Of a stretch of DNA of 64,000 nucleotides, positions 35,636-46,329 are shown piece by piece. The stretch lies in NCBI GenBank assembly GCA_010279815.1, contig QEOQ01000350.1, positions 110,425 to 174,424 on the forward strand. Direction: 5' to 3'. Positions within the stretch are counted from its first letter, which is position 1; every line of letters begins with the position of its first letter. Source of the DNA: Brachionus plicatilis (lineage: Eukaryota; Rotifera; Eurotatoria; Ploima; Brachionidae). Made by a program: the position numbers and the translations under genes. The notes below the pieces were generated by a model, which was not told where the DNA came from, did no database searches, and saw only the letters and a program-made list of their open reading frames with translations.

Positions 35636-35703
35636 AGTTTTTTGTTTTAAATAAATTTTTTTTTTACCAAAAAAAAATAAACTGAAAGGAAATACCAAAT
35701 TAC

Positions 35704-36207
35704 AGGCATCTTGAAATTGAAAATCAATTCGAAATATCAGTTTGATTTAAAGAGTATATAATTAGATATTAAAATTAATCGTTGAATTAATTTAAATAAT
35801 TTTAATGTAACATGCTTTACATGTTATATAGATTTAAAAAAAATAAAATAATTTTTCATTTCAAAAATATTTGTAGGAATGATTGATCTTTTCATTTGGA
35901 ATTTAATATTTGAAATTCTTTTTGAAATTTTATTTTGAATTTGAATGCTAGATACAAAAAATTTTGAAATAAAAAATTTCAAAATAAATCCTACAAAAAA
36001 TCAGTTTATAAATCTAAATGTAAAAATCGACTTTATTAATAGGTGGAGAGAATATTTTTTTAATTATTTTATTTTTGAAATCTACATAACATGTAAAGCA
36101 TGTTACATTAAAATTATTTTGATATATTTAAAGATAATTTTAATATCTAAAGATAAACTCTTTGAATTGAAATGATATTTAGAATTGATCATCAGCTCCA
36201 AGATACC
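35704..36207. repeat. Large imperfect fold-back repeat (about 500 bp)
   Basis: The two halves are reverse complements: GGCATCTTG...CAAGATACC at the ends, ATATTAAAATT blocks, and GTAACATGCTTTACATGTTA at about 35808 against AACATGTAAAGCATGTTACA at about 36080; the centre pairs TTTGTAGGA with TCCTACAAA. Divergence between arms is about 15-20%, so it is older than the element at 12956. No open frame. Confidence 0.7.
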
Positions 36208-36251
36208 AAATACAGTTTGAGTAACCATATATAAAAAAATATAACTAAAAT

Positions 36252-36568
36252 TGCATGGTGAATATTGGTACAAAAAAAAACAAATATTAAAAATGCCAAA
36301 GCTTAAGTTATTATAGACCAAAACATGTTCTGTAAATTTTAGTAACTAAAACATCCTTTGTTCCACCAATATACTGATTCTGCAAAACTCAGAAAATTGA
36401 AAATTTGGGATATTATATTATATAAAAAATCCAATTCAACTTTAAGTGGTGGTCCAGAGGATGTATCAGTTTCTTCAATTTACAGAATATGTTTTGGTCC
36501 ATCATAACTTTAAGCTTTGGCATTTTTAATATTTTGTTTTTGATTTTTGTACGAAAATTCACAATGCC
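36252..36568. repeat. Second fold-back repeat (about 315 bp)
   Basis: Left arm TTAAAAATGCCAAAGCTTAA and ACCAAAACATGTTCTGTAAA at 36289-36340 mirrors TTTACAGAATATGTTTTGGT and TTAAGCTTTGGCATTTTTAA at 36478-36530; the outermost pairs are GCATGGTGAAT and ATTCACAATGCC. Arms are about 110 bp with scattered mismatches. It lies between the first fold-back and the cysteine-rich gene. Confidence 0.7.
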
Positions 36569-36680
36569 TTAAATGAACATCTATCCAATTTTTTAAGTTC
36601 TTTTTTAAATTCTTTTTAAAATTTTTTCAAATAAAATAAATAAATAACATCTGAAATTATTTTTTTATTAAATTTTTTAT

Positions 36681-37472
36681 TCAATGAAATTCGGGAAAAA
36701 CCACAAAACCTTTGGTATCCATAATGACTTTATTTGGATCGAATTTGGAGACAAGAATTTTCGGTACACCTCTCGCTTGGCCTATACAATTGTTAGCACA
36801 TCCTTTCTGAAAGTAAAGCAGCAGTGGCTTGACCAAATCTTCGTGCATGCAAATGTGATCACATTGTTTGCATAGAATGTTCGGAGCACAGTGCATTCCA
36901 TGGGCACACTTGTTATCTTCGTTACACAGTTCACCTTCATTTCGAATCCTAGGCTTCGGTTTAACTTAGAAAAAAAATTAATTATATTTAGTTTTATTTA
37001 GTTAATTTAGCTTACAAAGATGATTGAATTCATTACACTTTCCGAAGCATCCATCATTTAAGACAGCACTTAACTTTTCTATGACCGAGTCTCGCATGCA
37101 TACAGCGCTACATTTTGGACACAAGGGGTTCAATTGACATTTATGGTCTTGACTGCATGGGCAATTTATATCACATGGGTCTCCATCTGTTGCAAGAGAC
37201 TCACAAGTTCCAATATCAGAAACTTAATTCAATTTTAGAAGAAAATTCTTGACTTTTAGCTTTGATTTCTTACATAGACCTTTGGCGATCGGTTGGCAGC
37301 ATTTATCCGAAGGACATGGACCGATTGGAGTACAATAAGTCACCTTTGTTAATAAAGAATTTTTTTTCTAATTTATTATCTGAGATTAAATAATTACATC
37401 TTTTTTTTGGTTCAATTCGACCAAATTTGGTATCCAGCTTATTATTAACAAGTTAAAAATCATTTTGAACAT
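36681..37472 (-). CDS. Secreted cysteine-rich protein, unknown family
   Basis: Four exons (37398-37472, 37274-37343, 37016-37222, 36681-36964) with phases 0/1/1 join to 211 residues and a TGA. The first exon is a signal peptide (MFKMIFNLLIISWIPNLVEL). The mature part has about 25 cysteines in spaced pairs and CxxC groups (GPCPSDKCCQP, CDINCPCSQDHKC, CPKCSAVCM, CKQCDHICMHEDL), resembling small disulphide-rich secreted domains (WAP/EB-like spacing) without a clear family match. I would expect an extracellular or cuticular/defence role, but that is inference. Only one intact copy is in the window; a decayed tail copy is at 35491. Confidence 0.75.
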
Positions 37473-37567
37473 TTTTTCTCTCTTTTTTTCTTCAATTGTT
37501 GAATGGAAAAAAAAAAAAATTTTTGAAACTATTTTTAAAATTTTATTAAAATATTTAAAAGCTGGGA

Positions 37568-40500
37568 TTAGTGAGATAACTTTATATTTTTTCGCAGTCT
37601 ATTTTTAATTCTAAACTGTAAATTATCATGTTTCAGCTTGTTTAGTTCGACTTTTTTTTGCTTTATTTCATTTCTAATTTCGTCAATGACTATATTTAGT
37701 TGTTTATTTTCAAATTTGACCGGTTCTAGCAAACTTTGAGTTAAATTTTGTATCCTCACCTCCAAGTCTGAATTAACAAGCAGCACATTTTCACATTCAG
37801 CACTCAAATTTTTTATCTCCTGATCACAACTACCAATTCTTGATTCTTTTTCATTTATTTCTTGTTTCAGTCCATCTTCCGAGTGCTCCAAACTTTTGAT
37901 TTGATTTTTCAGCTCAACTATTTCGTGTTCAGGCTTATAGCCATTTTGGATGAAGTTTTTGACCAAACTTTTACAAGTGGCAAATTCAGAGGCTAACACT
38001 GACACATAACTTTTGATCGCTTGAGCATCGGTAGCCAGCTTTAGAACTTGTGTCTCAAAAGCCATCTTCTCTTTGTTAACTTCACCATCGATTTGATTTT
38101 CAAAATCGTGACCAAATTTAATCAAATTGTCAATTAAATTGTCATAACTCAAAAATTCACTTTCATACTCTTGCCTAATTTGGGCCAATTTTTCTTCCAA
38201 ACTATCAATCTCTTTAATTTGGATGAAATTTTTCAAATTTTCAAATTTACTCCGATTGAGTTGAATTTGTTGCTTTAAATTTTCAATTCTAAAATCAAGC
38301 TGGACATTTTTTTTTTTCTCAAACAAAATTTTGTTCTCATAAAGATCTTGAAGGCGCTGATATTCATTCATGTGGTGAGCTATCATTTCATCAAAGTCCA
38401 GATTAAATTGTTCCATTTTGATCTTGTCCTCTATTTTCAGAGTCTCTATCTTGTCCATTAAATCGATCATTTGATTATTAAATCGAGACTTAAGCTCTCT
38501 TTTTTTGATGTTAAACTTGAGCTCTTTCATTCTCAGTTTAAAATTAGTTTCTATCTTGGACTCTTTGAGCTTGTCCTCATAGGACTCGATGATCTTGGAT
38601 TTTTTTGTGAACTCGTCCTTGTCAATCAGGATTTCTTCGTTCAATTGAACAAGCTCGCAAAACGAGTCCTTGAATCTGTTGGAAATGCTCCAGAAAACAA
38701 CTGAACCATCATCAGCACAACTCGCCAAGCACTCATCGCCAAACGAGATGCAAATTTTGTTCACAGAGCCGTAGTGGGCTCTGTAATCATGGTAATGTTC
38801 AGGATTAGACAGAGAATACACTCTTAGACAGCCTTTGTTGGTGCCAATGCACAAAATTTTGCCCGATTTGCTTATTTCAATGCAGGTCACATTTTCGTCT
38901 GGTTTGGTTGAAAATTTTTGAACAAGTCTTGGCTCAGCATTTGGCTTGATCAGCTTGCGGTGTTCTTCGGACACAATTATTTGAAATTGTCTGATGTTTT
39001 TCTCGGTGCTGATCAAAAATAGCCACTCTTGATTGGGGTGCAGATCGAGTCCAATGTAGCTGAGGCCCTTGGTTGTTATCTCGGTGATCAAGTTCAGACT
39101 CTGAGAGTTCCAAATTCGGATTATTCCGGCCATGGAACAACACAGCAAGTAGTGGTCGTCGTTGCTGAAGCGTAGTTGCTTTATTTTGCCCATGTCCTGC
39201 GACTTTATCGAGCCTATTTCATTGAACTTGACAGAAGAAAAGACTTGAATTATGGTGCCGTGGATCAGGGCGAACAGGTGGCCACCGTGGGAAAAAATGC
39301 AATTTTTACAAGAGTGCACATTCAGAACATGGACTACTTTGCACCATTCCAAGTAAATGGACATGTACTTGAGGCTGTTGGTGCCTGATAGAATGAGGTA
39401 CAGTCCGGATGGATGAAAGGCCACGGTGAGCAATTCTTCATCAAAATTTTGCTTCAGCTCAACAGAATTAGTGTCATAGTTCCAAAGAATCAGCCATCTG
39501 TCAGAGGTGCAAATGGCAATGAGCGACTTGCGCACACAATAGTCGATGCCGACTACAGAGTCGGAAAAATAGCTGTCCATGGCCGGCTCAAGTTCGAGCT
39601 CTTTGTAGTTATTGGCAAAAAAATCACTCAGATCGCATTGATAGACCATTTTTCGACTTGTCAGCACCACCAAATAGCTCTGGGCTTGATTGATCTGCAC
39701 ATTTAGGATGATTTCTTTGAAATTTTTGTCAACCAGCTTGTATTTTTCAAATTTTTTGAGGCGCATTACACTCTGTTGGTGAAATGTGTAGATATTCTTG
39801 CTATTCTCATAGTAAAAGATGCGGTCATCGTTTTGGAAGCACATAAAAAAGCCTTTGCGGGCACATATTAGACACTTGATTGTGGAAGAGTTAATTTGGT
39901 AGATGGAATGGGTCTTTGGTCGAAAAATGGAGTCGAGTCTGGCATATTTTAGAATTGTTGTTTTGGAGCCATGCGTGTCAATGGAAGTTTTGTCCAATTT
40001 TTTTGAGTCCATGCTAGTGTTGGCCAGAGAGTAGGCCATGGAGAGTTCGGATTTTTTTCTCACCAGATTCAACTGAGACTCATCGCTCGGTGCCAAATTT
40101 TTTAGAATTATTGTTCGTATTAGGTTTTGTTTGGGCTCAATTAGAAATAAATTGGCAAATTTGTCGTAGCTGACCACTTCGGTTTTGCTCAACCAACAAG
40201 TGTTTAGAAGAAAAAAATCACAGTCAAGACTGAAAATTATTTTTAAGCCTTTTTTTGTGTATAAAAAAATTTTTATTAATTTATTGCCAAGAATTAAAAG
40301 TCGTTTGTTTTCATTTGGAAAAAAGGAAACATTTTCCACCGTTGATTCTGACATTTGGGCTGACACTACTTTGAGCTGATCCAGAATTCGCAGTTTTTCA
40401 AATGAGAAAATAATCAGGTTCCAGTCTTTGGTGACACAAGCAATCAATTCTTGGTCGTTAGAGACACATATTGAGACTAGATCATTTTCGATTATGTTTG

Positions 40501-40801
40501 ACTTCCTAATTGATTTTTTTTTGTCAGCATCGAACAAATCCAAAATTAAAATAATGCTGCTTTTCTGGTCGAAATCGACCATTATGCAAAATTTTGAGTC
40601 AGTGGTAATTTTGGTGAATTTGATTCGGCCTGAGCATTTAAAAGAGACAATGCGATGCTTCATATTTTCCAAATTATATGTCATAAAATTACTTCCGGAT
40701 AGATAAAATATGGTATTATTGCTAGTAAAACCAAAATTGTGCTCAGAATTGATATCTATTCCAAAGGCGCATTTTAACTGCAAAAATTCATTTATCAACA
40801 T
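37568..40801 (-). CDS. CFAP57: CFAP57 (WDR65)-like cilia and flagella associated protein
   Basis: Uninterrupted 1077-residue frame from an ATG at 40801. Residues about 1-715 are WD40 repeats forming two propellers; diagnostic blocks are CVRKSLIAICTSDRWLILWN, FHPSGLYLILSG, CIFSHGGHLFALIHGTIIQV and YRAHYGSVNKICISFGDECL, in the same order as vertebrate CFAP57. From about residue 740 the chain is a long coiled coil (EEILIDKDEFTKKSKIIESY onward), where CFAP57 also has one. CFAP57 helps attach an inner dynein arm (g/d type) in motile axonemes. The protein is shorter than the human one (about 1250), lacking part of the coiled-coil tail. The gene has no intron, unlike its neighbours, which is odd for a 3.2-kb coding sequence here. 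Confidence 0.9.
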   Translation of the reverse strand: MLINEFLQLKCAFGIDINSEHNFGFTSNNTIFYLSGSNFMTYNLENMKHRIVSFKCSGRIKFTKITTDSKFCIMVDFDQKSSIILILDLFDADKKKSIRKSNIIENDLVSICVSNDQELIACVTKDWNLIIFSFEKLRILDQLKVVSAQMSESTVENVSFFPNENKRLLILGNKLIKIFLYTKKGLKIIFSLDCDFFLLNTCWLSKTEVVSYDKFANLFLIEPKQNLIRTIILKNLAPSDESQLNLVRKKSELSMAYSLANTSMDSKKLDKTSIDTHGSKTTILKYARLDSIFRPKTHSIYQINSSTIKCLICARKGFFMCFQNDDRIFYYENSKNIYTFHQQSVMRLKKFEKYKLVDKNFKEIILNVQINQAQSYLVVLTSRKMVYQCDLSDFFANNYKELELEPAMDSYFSDSVVGIDYCVRKSLIAICTSDRWLILWNYDTNSVELKQNFDEELLTVAFHPSGLYLILSGTNSLKYMSIYLEWCKVVHVLNVHSCKNCIFSHGGHLFALIHGTIIQVFSSVKFNEIGSIKSQDMGKIKQLRFSNDDHYLLCCSMAGIIRIWNSQSLNLITEITTKGLSYIGLDLHPNQEWLFLISTEKNIRQFQIIVSEEHRKLIKPNAEPRLVQKFSTKPDENVTCIEISKSGKILCIGTNKGCLRVYSLSNPEHYHDYRAHYGSVNKICISFGDECLASCADDGSVVFWSISNRFKDSFCELVQLNEEILIDKDEFTKKSKIIESYEDKLKESKIETNFKLRMKELKFNIKKRELKSRFNNQMIDLMDKIETLKIEDKIKMEQFNLDFDEMIAHHMNEYQRLQDLYENKILFEKKKNVQLDFRIENLKQQIQLNRSKFENLKNFIQIKEIDSLEEKLAQIRQEYESEFLSYDNLIDNLIKFGHDFENQIDGEVNKEKMAFETQVLKLATDAQAIKSYVSVLASEFATCKSLVKNFIQNGYKPEHEIVELKNQIKSLEHSEDGLKQEINEKESRIGSCDQEIKNLSAECENVLLVNSDLEVRIQNLTQSLLEPVKFENKQLNIVIDEIRNEIKQKKVELNKLKHDNLQFRIKNRLRKNIKLSH

Positions 40802-41140
40802 TTTTGTGGTTTAATAAATTTAATAGTAAAATTTTTATCGATTATTAAGGAATAAAATTTAAAAAAATTTTTTTAGTTTACCATTTAAAGCGGGAATTAA
40901 CAAAAAAGAAAATAAATTATTTTTCTATCAAACATTTGTTAAATATTTTATTTGTTTTTCTAAATTGAATGAAAAAATATGAGTATTTTCAATTGAACAA
41001 ATATTTAATTTTTGCTATGGTAAGTTGGAATGACTTTTAAAGAAAGTTATTAAACAAAAATTAGCTGAATTTTGAAAATATTTTAATTTTACTGTGGACA
41101 AAATTAAATTTAAATTGTACTATTAAATTTAATTTAGAGA

Positions 41141-41478
41141 TTGTGAAGTTCATTTCAATTCGATCTTTTCAATTCAGAAAATATTAAATAAATTTTTTAC
41201 TAAATGGGATATTTTAGTTCTGTAAAATTCTTAATTTTAAGCAAATTTGCTAAATGCAGGAAAATAAGTACTCTGCAATTTTTTGCAATTTGCACGCCAT
41301 TAAAAGGCATTCTAATCGACTGTGCCATTACATTGCAGAGTTTTTGCATATACATATTTTTGGATTAAGTAAATTTGCTTATAATAAAGAATTTTACAGA
41401 ACTAAATTATCTCGTTTTGTAAAAAAGTTATTCAAGTTTTTCTGAATTGAAATGATCGAATTGAAAAGAACTTAACAA
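41141..41478. mobile_element. Palindromic element A with GCACGCCATTAAAA loop
   Basis: Arms mirror each other over about 130 bp: GAAGTTCATTTCAATTCGAT / ATCGAATTGAAAAGAACTT, TTTAGTTCTGTAAAATTC / GAATTTTACAGAACTAAA, CTCTGCAAT / ATTGCAGAG. The loop at 41291-41310 reads TGCACGCCATTAAAAGGCAT. The same loop core occurs in elements at 46468, 51646 and 57603, whose arms are different. No long open frame. Confidence 0.65.
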
Positions 41479-41812
41479 CCCCTTTAATTAAATCTTTACC
41501 TAACAGATTCAACTCAAGAAAAAAACTCAAAAATAATGTTCTTTTATATGTCTCTCATTTTCAGGTTGCTACAAAAAAATTATCTCAAATGTTTGTAAAA
41601 GTCATTTGAGTTTTTTTAATTTGATTATATTAAAATTATTCTTATTTTGATTTATTTAGGGTTCAATCGTATGGTCTGAGCTAATGTTTAAAACCTCATT
41701 TATATACATCATTTATATACATGTCAAATTGAAATTTTGAATATTTTAAATTAAAAAATTGTATTTTAATTTTGGGTAAAAAAGCCTTAAAGCTTCATAT
41801 AAATTCTCCATT

Positions 41813-44106
41813 AATTATTAAATTAGAAATGGGCATTTGTTTAATCAAAATTTCAAAATACAAAGAAATTATGGAAGTCTTTGGTTGAAAAGGAACTTTT
41901 AAAAATCGTTACTCAAATAAATTGAAGCGAAAGGAATTATTAAATTGTAAAATAAATTTTTAGAATAAACTCTTTATTTTTTAAAAAGAATTAATAACAA
42001 GAATTATTTTAATGAGATGCAATTGTTTGTTGAATCCAATCCATGAATGAATAGACATTGGTGTAGACTCCATTGCCTTGAAAATTTTGTTATTTTTAAA
42101 TAAAAATTTTAAAAAAATATAAAATAAGTTAATTTACCGTCGCATGATGGACCACCAAAGCTAACAATACCAGCCAAAACATATTTTGATCCTTCTTTGG
42201 TTACCAATGGGCCACCACTGTCTCCCTTTTTGAGAATTTTAATAAAATTAGAAAAAATTCATTCAATGCATTCAAAAATTTACTTGACAAGAATCTCTAA
42301 CATTAAACCTGTCAGTGTTTCCAGCACTGTTAAAAAATATTTATTTTAAAAATAAAAAAAAAAACTAATTAAGAGTTCTTTTTTTAAAAAAAATTGACTT
42401 GTGTAGAAAAACTCTTAAGGAAATACAAGTTATAATAATTAAATAAAAATCTTACCAGAATTGTGTTTGATCCAATCTAAAATAACGACAATCAGAATTA
42501 GATCTAATTGGAACAGCTACTTGTTGCAATTTATTTGCAGTACTGGCAGAATCTAGAACCATTGAGTAATTAATTTAAAAAAGTCAGCTCAAATTTTTAT
42601 CCTACCTGCAACTTTTCCCTAAAAAAAATCGAAAAAGTATTTTAAATTAACAAAAAGAAAAAATTTTATTTTTATTTCATTACCCATCCAGTAACCATTG
42701 CAACTCTACCAGGGTCAGCAACTGGACTATCTGGAAGACAAACTGGTTGAATTTTGTCAGTTAATGTAACTGGTCTATCAAGTTTTAATAAAGCTATGTC
42801 GCTTTTAAGGTCGCCATTTCTATTGTAATCAGGATGCTTAAAAATTTTAAAATTATTAAAAAATTAATCTTTTTTTTTCTTGAAATTACAGAATAAATTT
42901 CAGCAACTGAATATCCCGAACCAGAATATAATCTGCTTAGATCATGAGCGCCAAGATAAACTTTCAAATTATTTCTTAATTTAACAAACAAAAAAAATTT
43001 AGTTATTTCTCTTAAAAAAAAAATAAAATTTCTTGTTGATGTATACCCATTGATGCAATGAGCTGCAGTAATGAGCCATTGTTCATTTAACAAAGAAGCT
43101 CCACACAAGGTTTGACCATCAGTAAGAAAAGCTTGCCATGGCCAAGAATTTGGTACAGCTTCAACACCACCAATAATTCTCATCTCAGAATCATTTGGTT
43201 GAATAGGTGCTACTCCGCATTCTAAAAATTAATTAAAAATTTACAAAAATAAAGTTTTTCTTCACTGAATAAATTTATTTTTTAAGCTAACTCAGAGAAG
43301 AAGATGCTGAAGTCGTTGGAGGCTGAGGACTACGAGTAGTAGCTGTAGTTGTCAATGGTGGAGCTTGAGTTGATGGCGCAGATGAATCATCAAAACCCAA
43401 AGTAATATCAGTCACAATTGAACCATACGGAGCATTGACCATAAGATTGACTATCAAGAAGTATGAGTCATATCTTATAGCAGACAAACCACTTTTGCAC
43501 AAGTCAAGTATTGGTTGTCTAAATTGATTGGTAACTACAATATTAGCCTTTGAACAGTCAAGAGCATTATTGGCGAAAATTAACGATAAAGCCTGTTAAA
43601 GAACAAAATTATTTAAATTAATTAAAATTAATTACTTAATAATTACTCTTTTAACATTAAATGCTCCCAAGTGAAATTCTCTGCCTTTTAGGAAAAAATT
43701 ATAATCTATATTTATTTAATAGAAATGTGTAATTGTTTGTCTACATGTTGGTATTCCAGGGCTAAATCGAATCGAATATTTAGCAGCATCCGAGTAAGCA
43801 CCACTAAAAATACAATCACCATTGGCTTTTGCCAAAAAAGATATCAATAAAATTCCAATCAAACTTTTGATCATTTTTAATTTTACATGACTTAAAGTTT
43901 AAAATGTTATCTCTATTTATATTCAAAAATTGTGATCACTTTTTTGTGATGTAATTTAATCTTGAGCTTAAGAATACTTTCAATAGACAAAAAAAGTTGC
44001 ATCAATAATTGAATTTTTATTTACAGTATATCACATTTCTTAGTTTTATATTCGATTTACTACATTATCTCATTCATTTAACACAAATTTTCTATAATGT
44101 TCAATA
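41813..44106. repeat. 2.29-kb duplicated segment, copy 1 (minus orientation)
   Basis: Reverse complement of 53578-55870 with very few differences over about 2.29 kb; it contains the whole serine protease gene plus about 230 bp upstream and 195 bp downstream. Similarity stops sharply at both edges. A third copy of the 3' part begins at 62966. Confidence 0.9.
42009..43874 (-). CDS. Secreted trypsin-like serine protease, copy 1
   Basis: Eleven exons mirror those of the copy at 53809-55674 and encode 396 residues. Signal peptide [19 protein letters not shown], then an N-terminal domain of about 140 residues without a known family, a Thr/Pro/Ser linker ([20 protein letters not shown]), and a C-terminal S1 domain. 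The activation site is R-IIGG; the triad is His in TAAHC, Asp in DIALL and Ser in GDSGGP. Asp six residues before the active Ser (DSCQGDSGGP) predicts trypsin-like cleavage after Lys/Arg. Likely a secreted digestive or immune protease. One exon is only 13 nt (GGAAAAGTTGCAG). All splice sites look intact. This gene reads leftward. Confidence 0.9.
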
Positions 44107-44219
44107 ACGTGCCGAATGTTTATTCAAGAATTGTATAAGAAAAAAAAATAAAAACTAATTTTAGAATTTATTACATTTATTTAAGGCGATCAATTTTAGT
44201 TTTTTTTAGGAATATCATA

Positions 44220-44767
44220 TTAAACTTTGCTTTGAGTAATCCATGTATTCAAACTATGATTTCTAAACATGCCAGTTTTTCCCAAATGCTTAAAACAAAA
44301 TTGGTCATTTAAATAAAAATTTAATTAAATTCTTTCTACTTCGGTGAATGATGACGACTTGGAGTGGTACTCGACGGGCATAGTGTGTACATTCGGTCTT
44401 TTAGACCCGTAATCCATGTTTGATGTTTTGTACAATGGATTGATTATCTTTTCCGAATAACCTTTCATTATATCTTGAAAAAAAAACTCGTTAAATTTTA
44501 AAATTCAAATTGATTGAGTATTACCCTCAGATTCGTCTACGAATATTTTTGAGCTAAATGCTTCAGGTGGGTTTACACATGAAAAAACTGGATTACCTTG
44601 TAGATAACAAACTTGTCTGCTCGGTATATTCTCTAGTTACAGAAAAATCCAGTTATTTCATGCATATCTAAGGATAATAATCAAACCTTCCGATACATAC
44701 CTGGATTATCAAATCTTTCTGGTAAGTTTTTTGTTCGGTAAAAATCACTTGTTCGTTCCGAGCTCAT
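44220..44767 (-). CDS. PIERCE (piercer of microtubule wall)-like ciliary protein
   Basis: Four short exons (44701-44767, 44525-44632, 44340-44473, 44220-44288) join in frame (phases 1/1/0) to 125 residues with a TAA. The N-terminus ERTSDFYRTKNLPERFDNP, the block LYKTSNMDYGSKRPNVHTMP and the end GMFRNHSLNT match vertebrate PIERCE1 (ERTSDYYR, YRTSNQAYGSRAPTVHEMP, GMFRNNTLN), a protein of the lumen of ciliary doublet microtubules. Between them, LQGNPVFSCVNPPEAFSS resembles a GNPVFSC motif I recall from PIERCE2. It is close to an ancestral or combined form. Its neighbour on the left is the protease; CFAP57 is 3.4 kb further left. Confidence 0.8.
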
Positions 44768-45254
44768 TTTAGAAAACTCTTATTTCTAAGTTTGTTAAAA
44801 TTACAAAATAATTAAAATAAAATTTTTATTTTTAATTCTGTTTATTATGAATTTTTTATCACCATGACAATTATTATTTAAAATTATTTTTTTATTTTGT
44901 TTTTCTTAGGAACTTTAAGCCTCTGCAAAATTTTTGTCTTCAAAAGTAATTTGACATCAACAATTGCTGCTAATCCATTAATTTTAACTATAATCAATCT
45001 TCAAATTTAAATTTAAATAAAAATATTAGAATTTTTTAAATTTTTATTTTTAATATTTTTTTTACACCAAGTTAGTTAGTTAGCTTTTGGTCGACTTGGA
45101 TATAATTAAATTCTTAGTCAACCTATTCTAGTGTGGAACTACTCTATTTAAAAAAAAAAACATAATATTTGTCACAGAAGTTGCAGAATTATTTTCTAAA
45201 CTTGACAGAAAAGCTTTCTCTTTGAATTCTCATTCTATTGCATCTATTTAACAA

Positions 45255-45420
45255 GCTCAACTTATATCCACAGACTTATGAAGTAGGCGCTCATGAAGTA
45301 CTGTATCAAAAGCCCGAGAGGAGTCAAGAAGCATCTCGCCCACACTGTTATCTGATGCTGTCTGTTATGGTAATTAATATACCATGTTGACTTTTTCTCT
45401 TGAAGAAAGCCAATTAGTCA
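45255..45420 (-). pseudogene. LINE reverse transcriptase fragment
   Basis: On the minus strand a frame reads VGEMLLDSSRAFDTVLHERL LHK, matching the 'LDFSKAFDTVPHERLL' region of non-LTR reverse transcriptases with the usual Phe changed to Ser. Stops follow on both sides. A short dead fragment. Confidence 0.65.
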
Positions 45421-45562
45421 GAAACTAAATTTAATCAGAGATTGACTTATGGTCTGGTTAAATGGTACATTCAAACGTTATTAATTGAATTGAATTAAAA
45501 ATAATTAAAGTAAAAGATTTAAACTGTATTCTTCCAGGTCACTGGTCCCCATTGATTTTGCT

Positions 45563-45819
45563 CAGAGTTGTTTAAAAGTCACAAGTCTCAAGTCAAGTCC
45601 AAGTCCGGACTTTTTTTTTTTTAATTTTCATTCAAATGACCAAGTCCAGGCTTTAAAATTTTGAATATTGAAGAAAAAATTTATGCTAAAATTACAACGA
45701 AATTCTGATAAATGGCAAATCTATTTCATTAGAAAACCTAAGAGTATATAAATTTTTTGATATGAAGCCTGATTTAGCAAATTTAAAAAAAAGTCCGGAC
45801 TTTTTTTTAAACAACTCTG
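45563..45819. mobile_element. hAT-like MITE with 8-bp target duplication
   Basis: Terminal inverted repeats CAGAGTTGTTTAAAAGTC and (read inward) CAGAGTTGTTTAAAAAAAAG; ends CAGAG/CTCTG are typical of hAT. Flanks ATTTTGCT (45555-45562) and ATTATGCT (45820-45827) are an 8-bp duplication with one mismatch. Inside are repeated AAGTCCGGACTT motifs in both orientations. No frame. Relatives: 30273-30308 and 5640-5822. Confidence 0.75.
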
Positions 45820-46329
45820 ATTATGCTTATCATTTCTCCCGATGTTAATTTCTTAGCTATTGTGTAGAGGTCCGAGAAAAAAAAAACTCGTTCTAAAGGA
45901 AAACGCTAAAAAAAGTTATGGCATAACTTTTTTTATTTTAATATTACTTATTTTAATATTTAAGAAAAAACGCGAATAAATGTCAAGTTTAATGATAGTG
46001 TTTATTTAAATAAATTTTTTCAATATTTTGGGAAATACTTTTGAAAGTAATGTTAATAAATTGTGGCATTCAAGCTCTTTTAGATGATCATCTTCCAAAT
46101 CTTGAATTAAAAAAGATAACAAAGGAAATAAAATATAATAATTAGTAAGCTTTGGCAAAATTTTGTTTATTTAATTATATACAAGGTTACAGTTTAATTA
46201 ACTTATGAATTTTGGTATTGTTATTAGGCTAGGTTACACGAATTTTAAGAATGGATGTATTTTTTATCAGTAGATAAATATTTTTTTACGAGATATTTTT
46301 TTCATAATAGAGGACAAAAAAAGCTTTGT

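Noticed and set aside
38471..40706. Plus-strand and alternate open frames inside CFAP57
   Set aside because: Shadows of the WD40 and coiled-coil coding frame, without any recognised domain.
42794..43502. Two separate small genes with starts inside the protease locus
   Set aside because: They are exons of one 11-exon protease gene; their apparent starts are internal Met codons and their ends run into introns. The same holds for 54181-54889 and 63759-63956.
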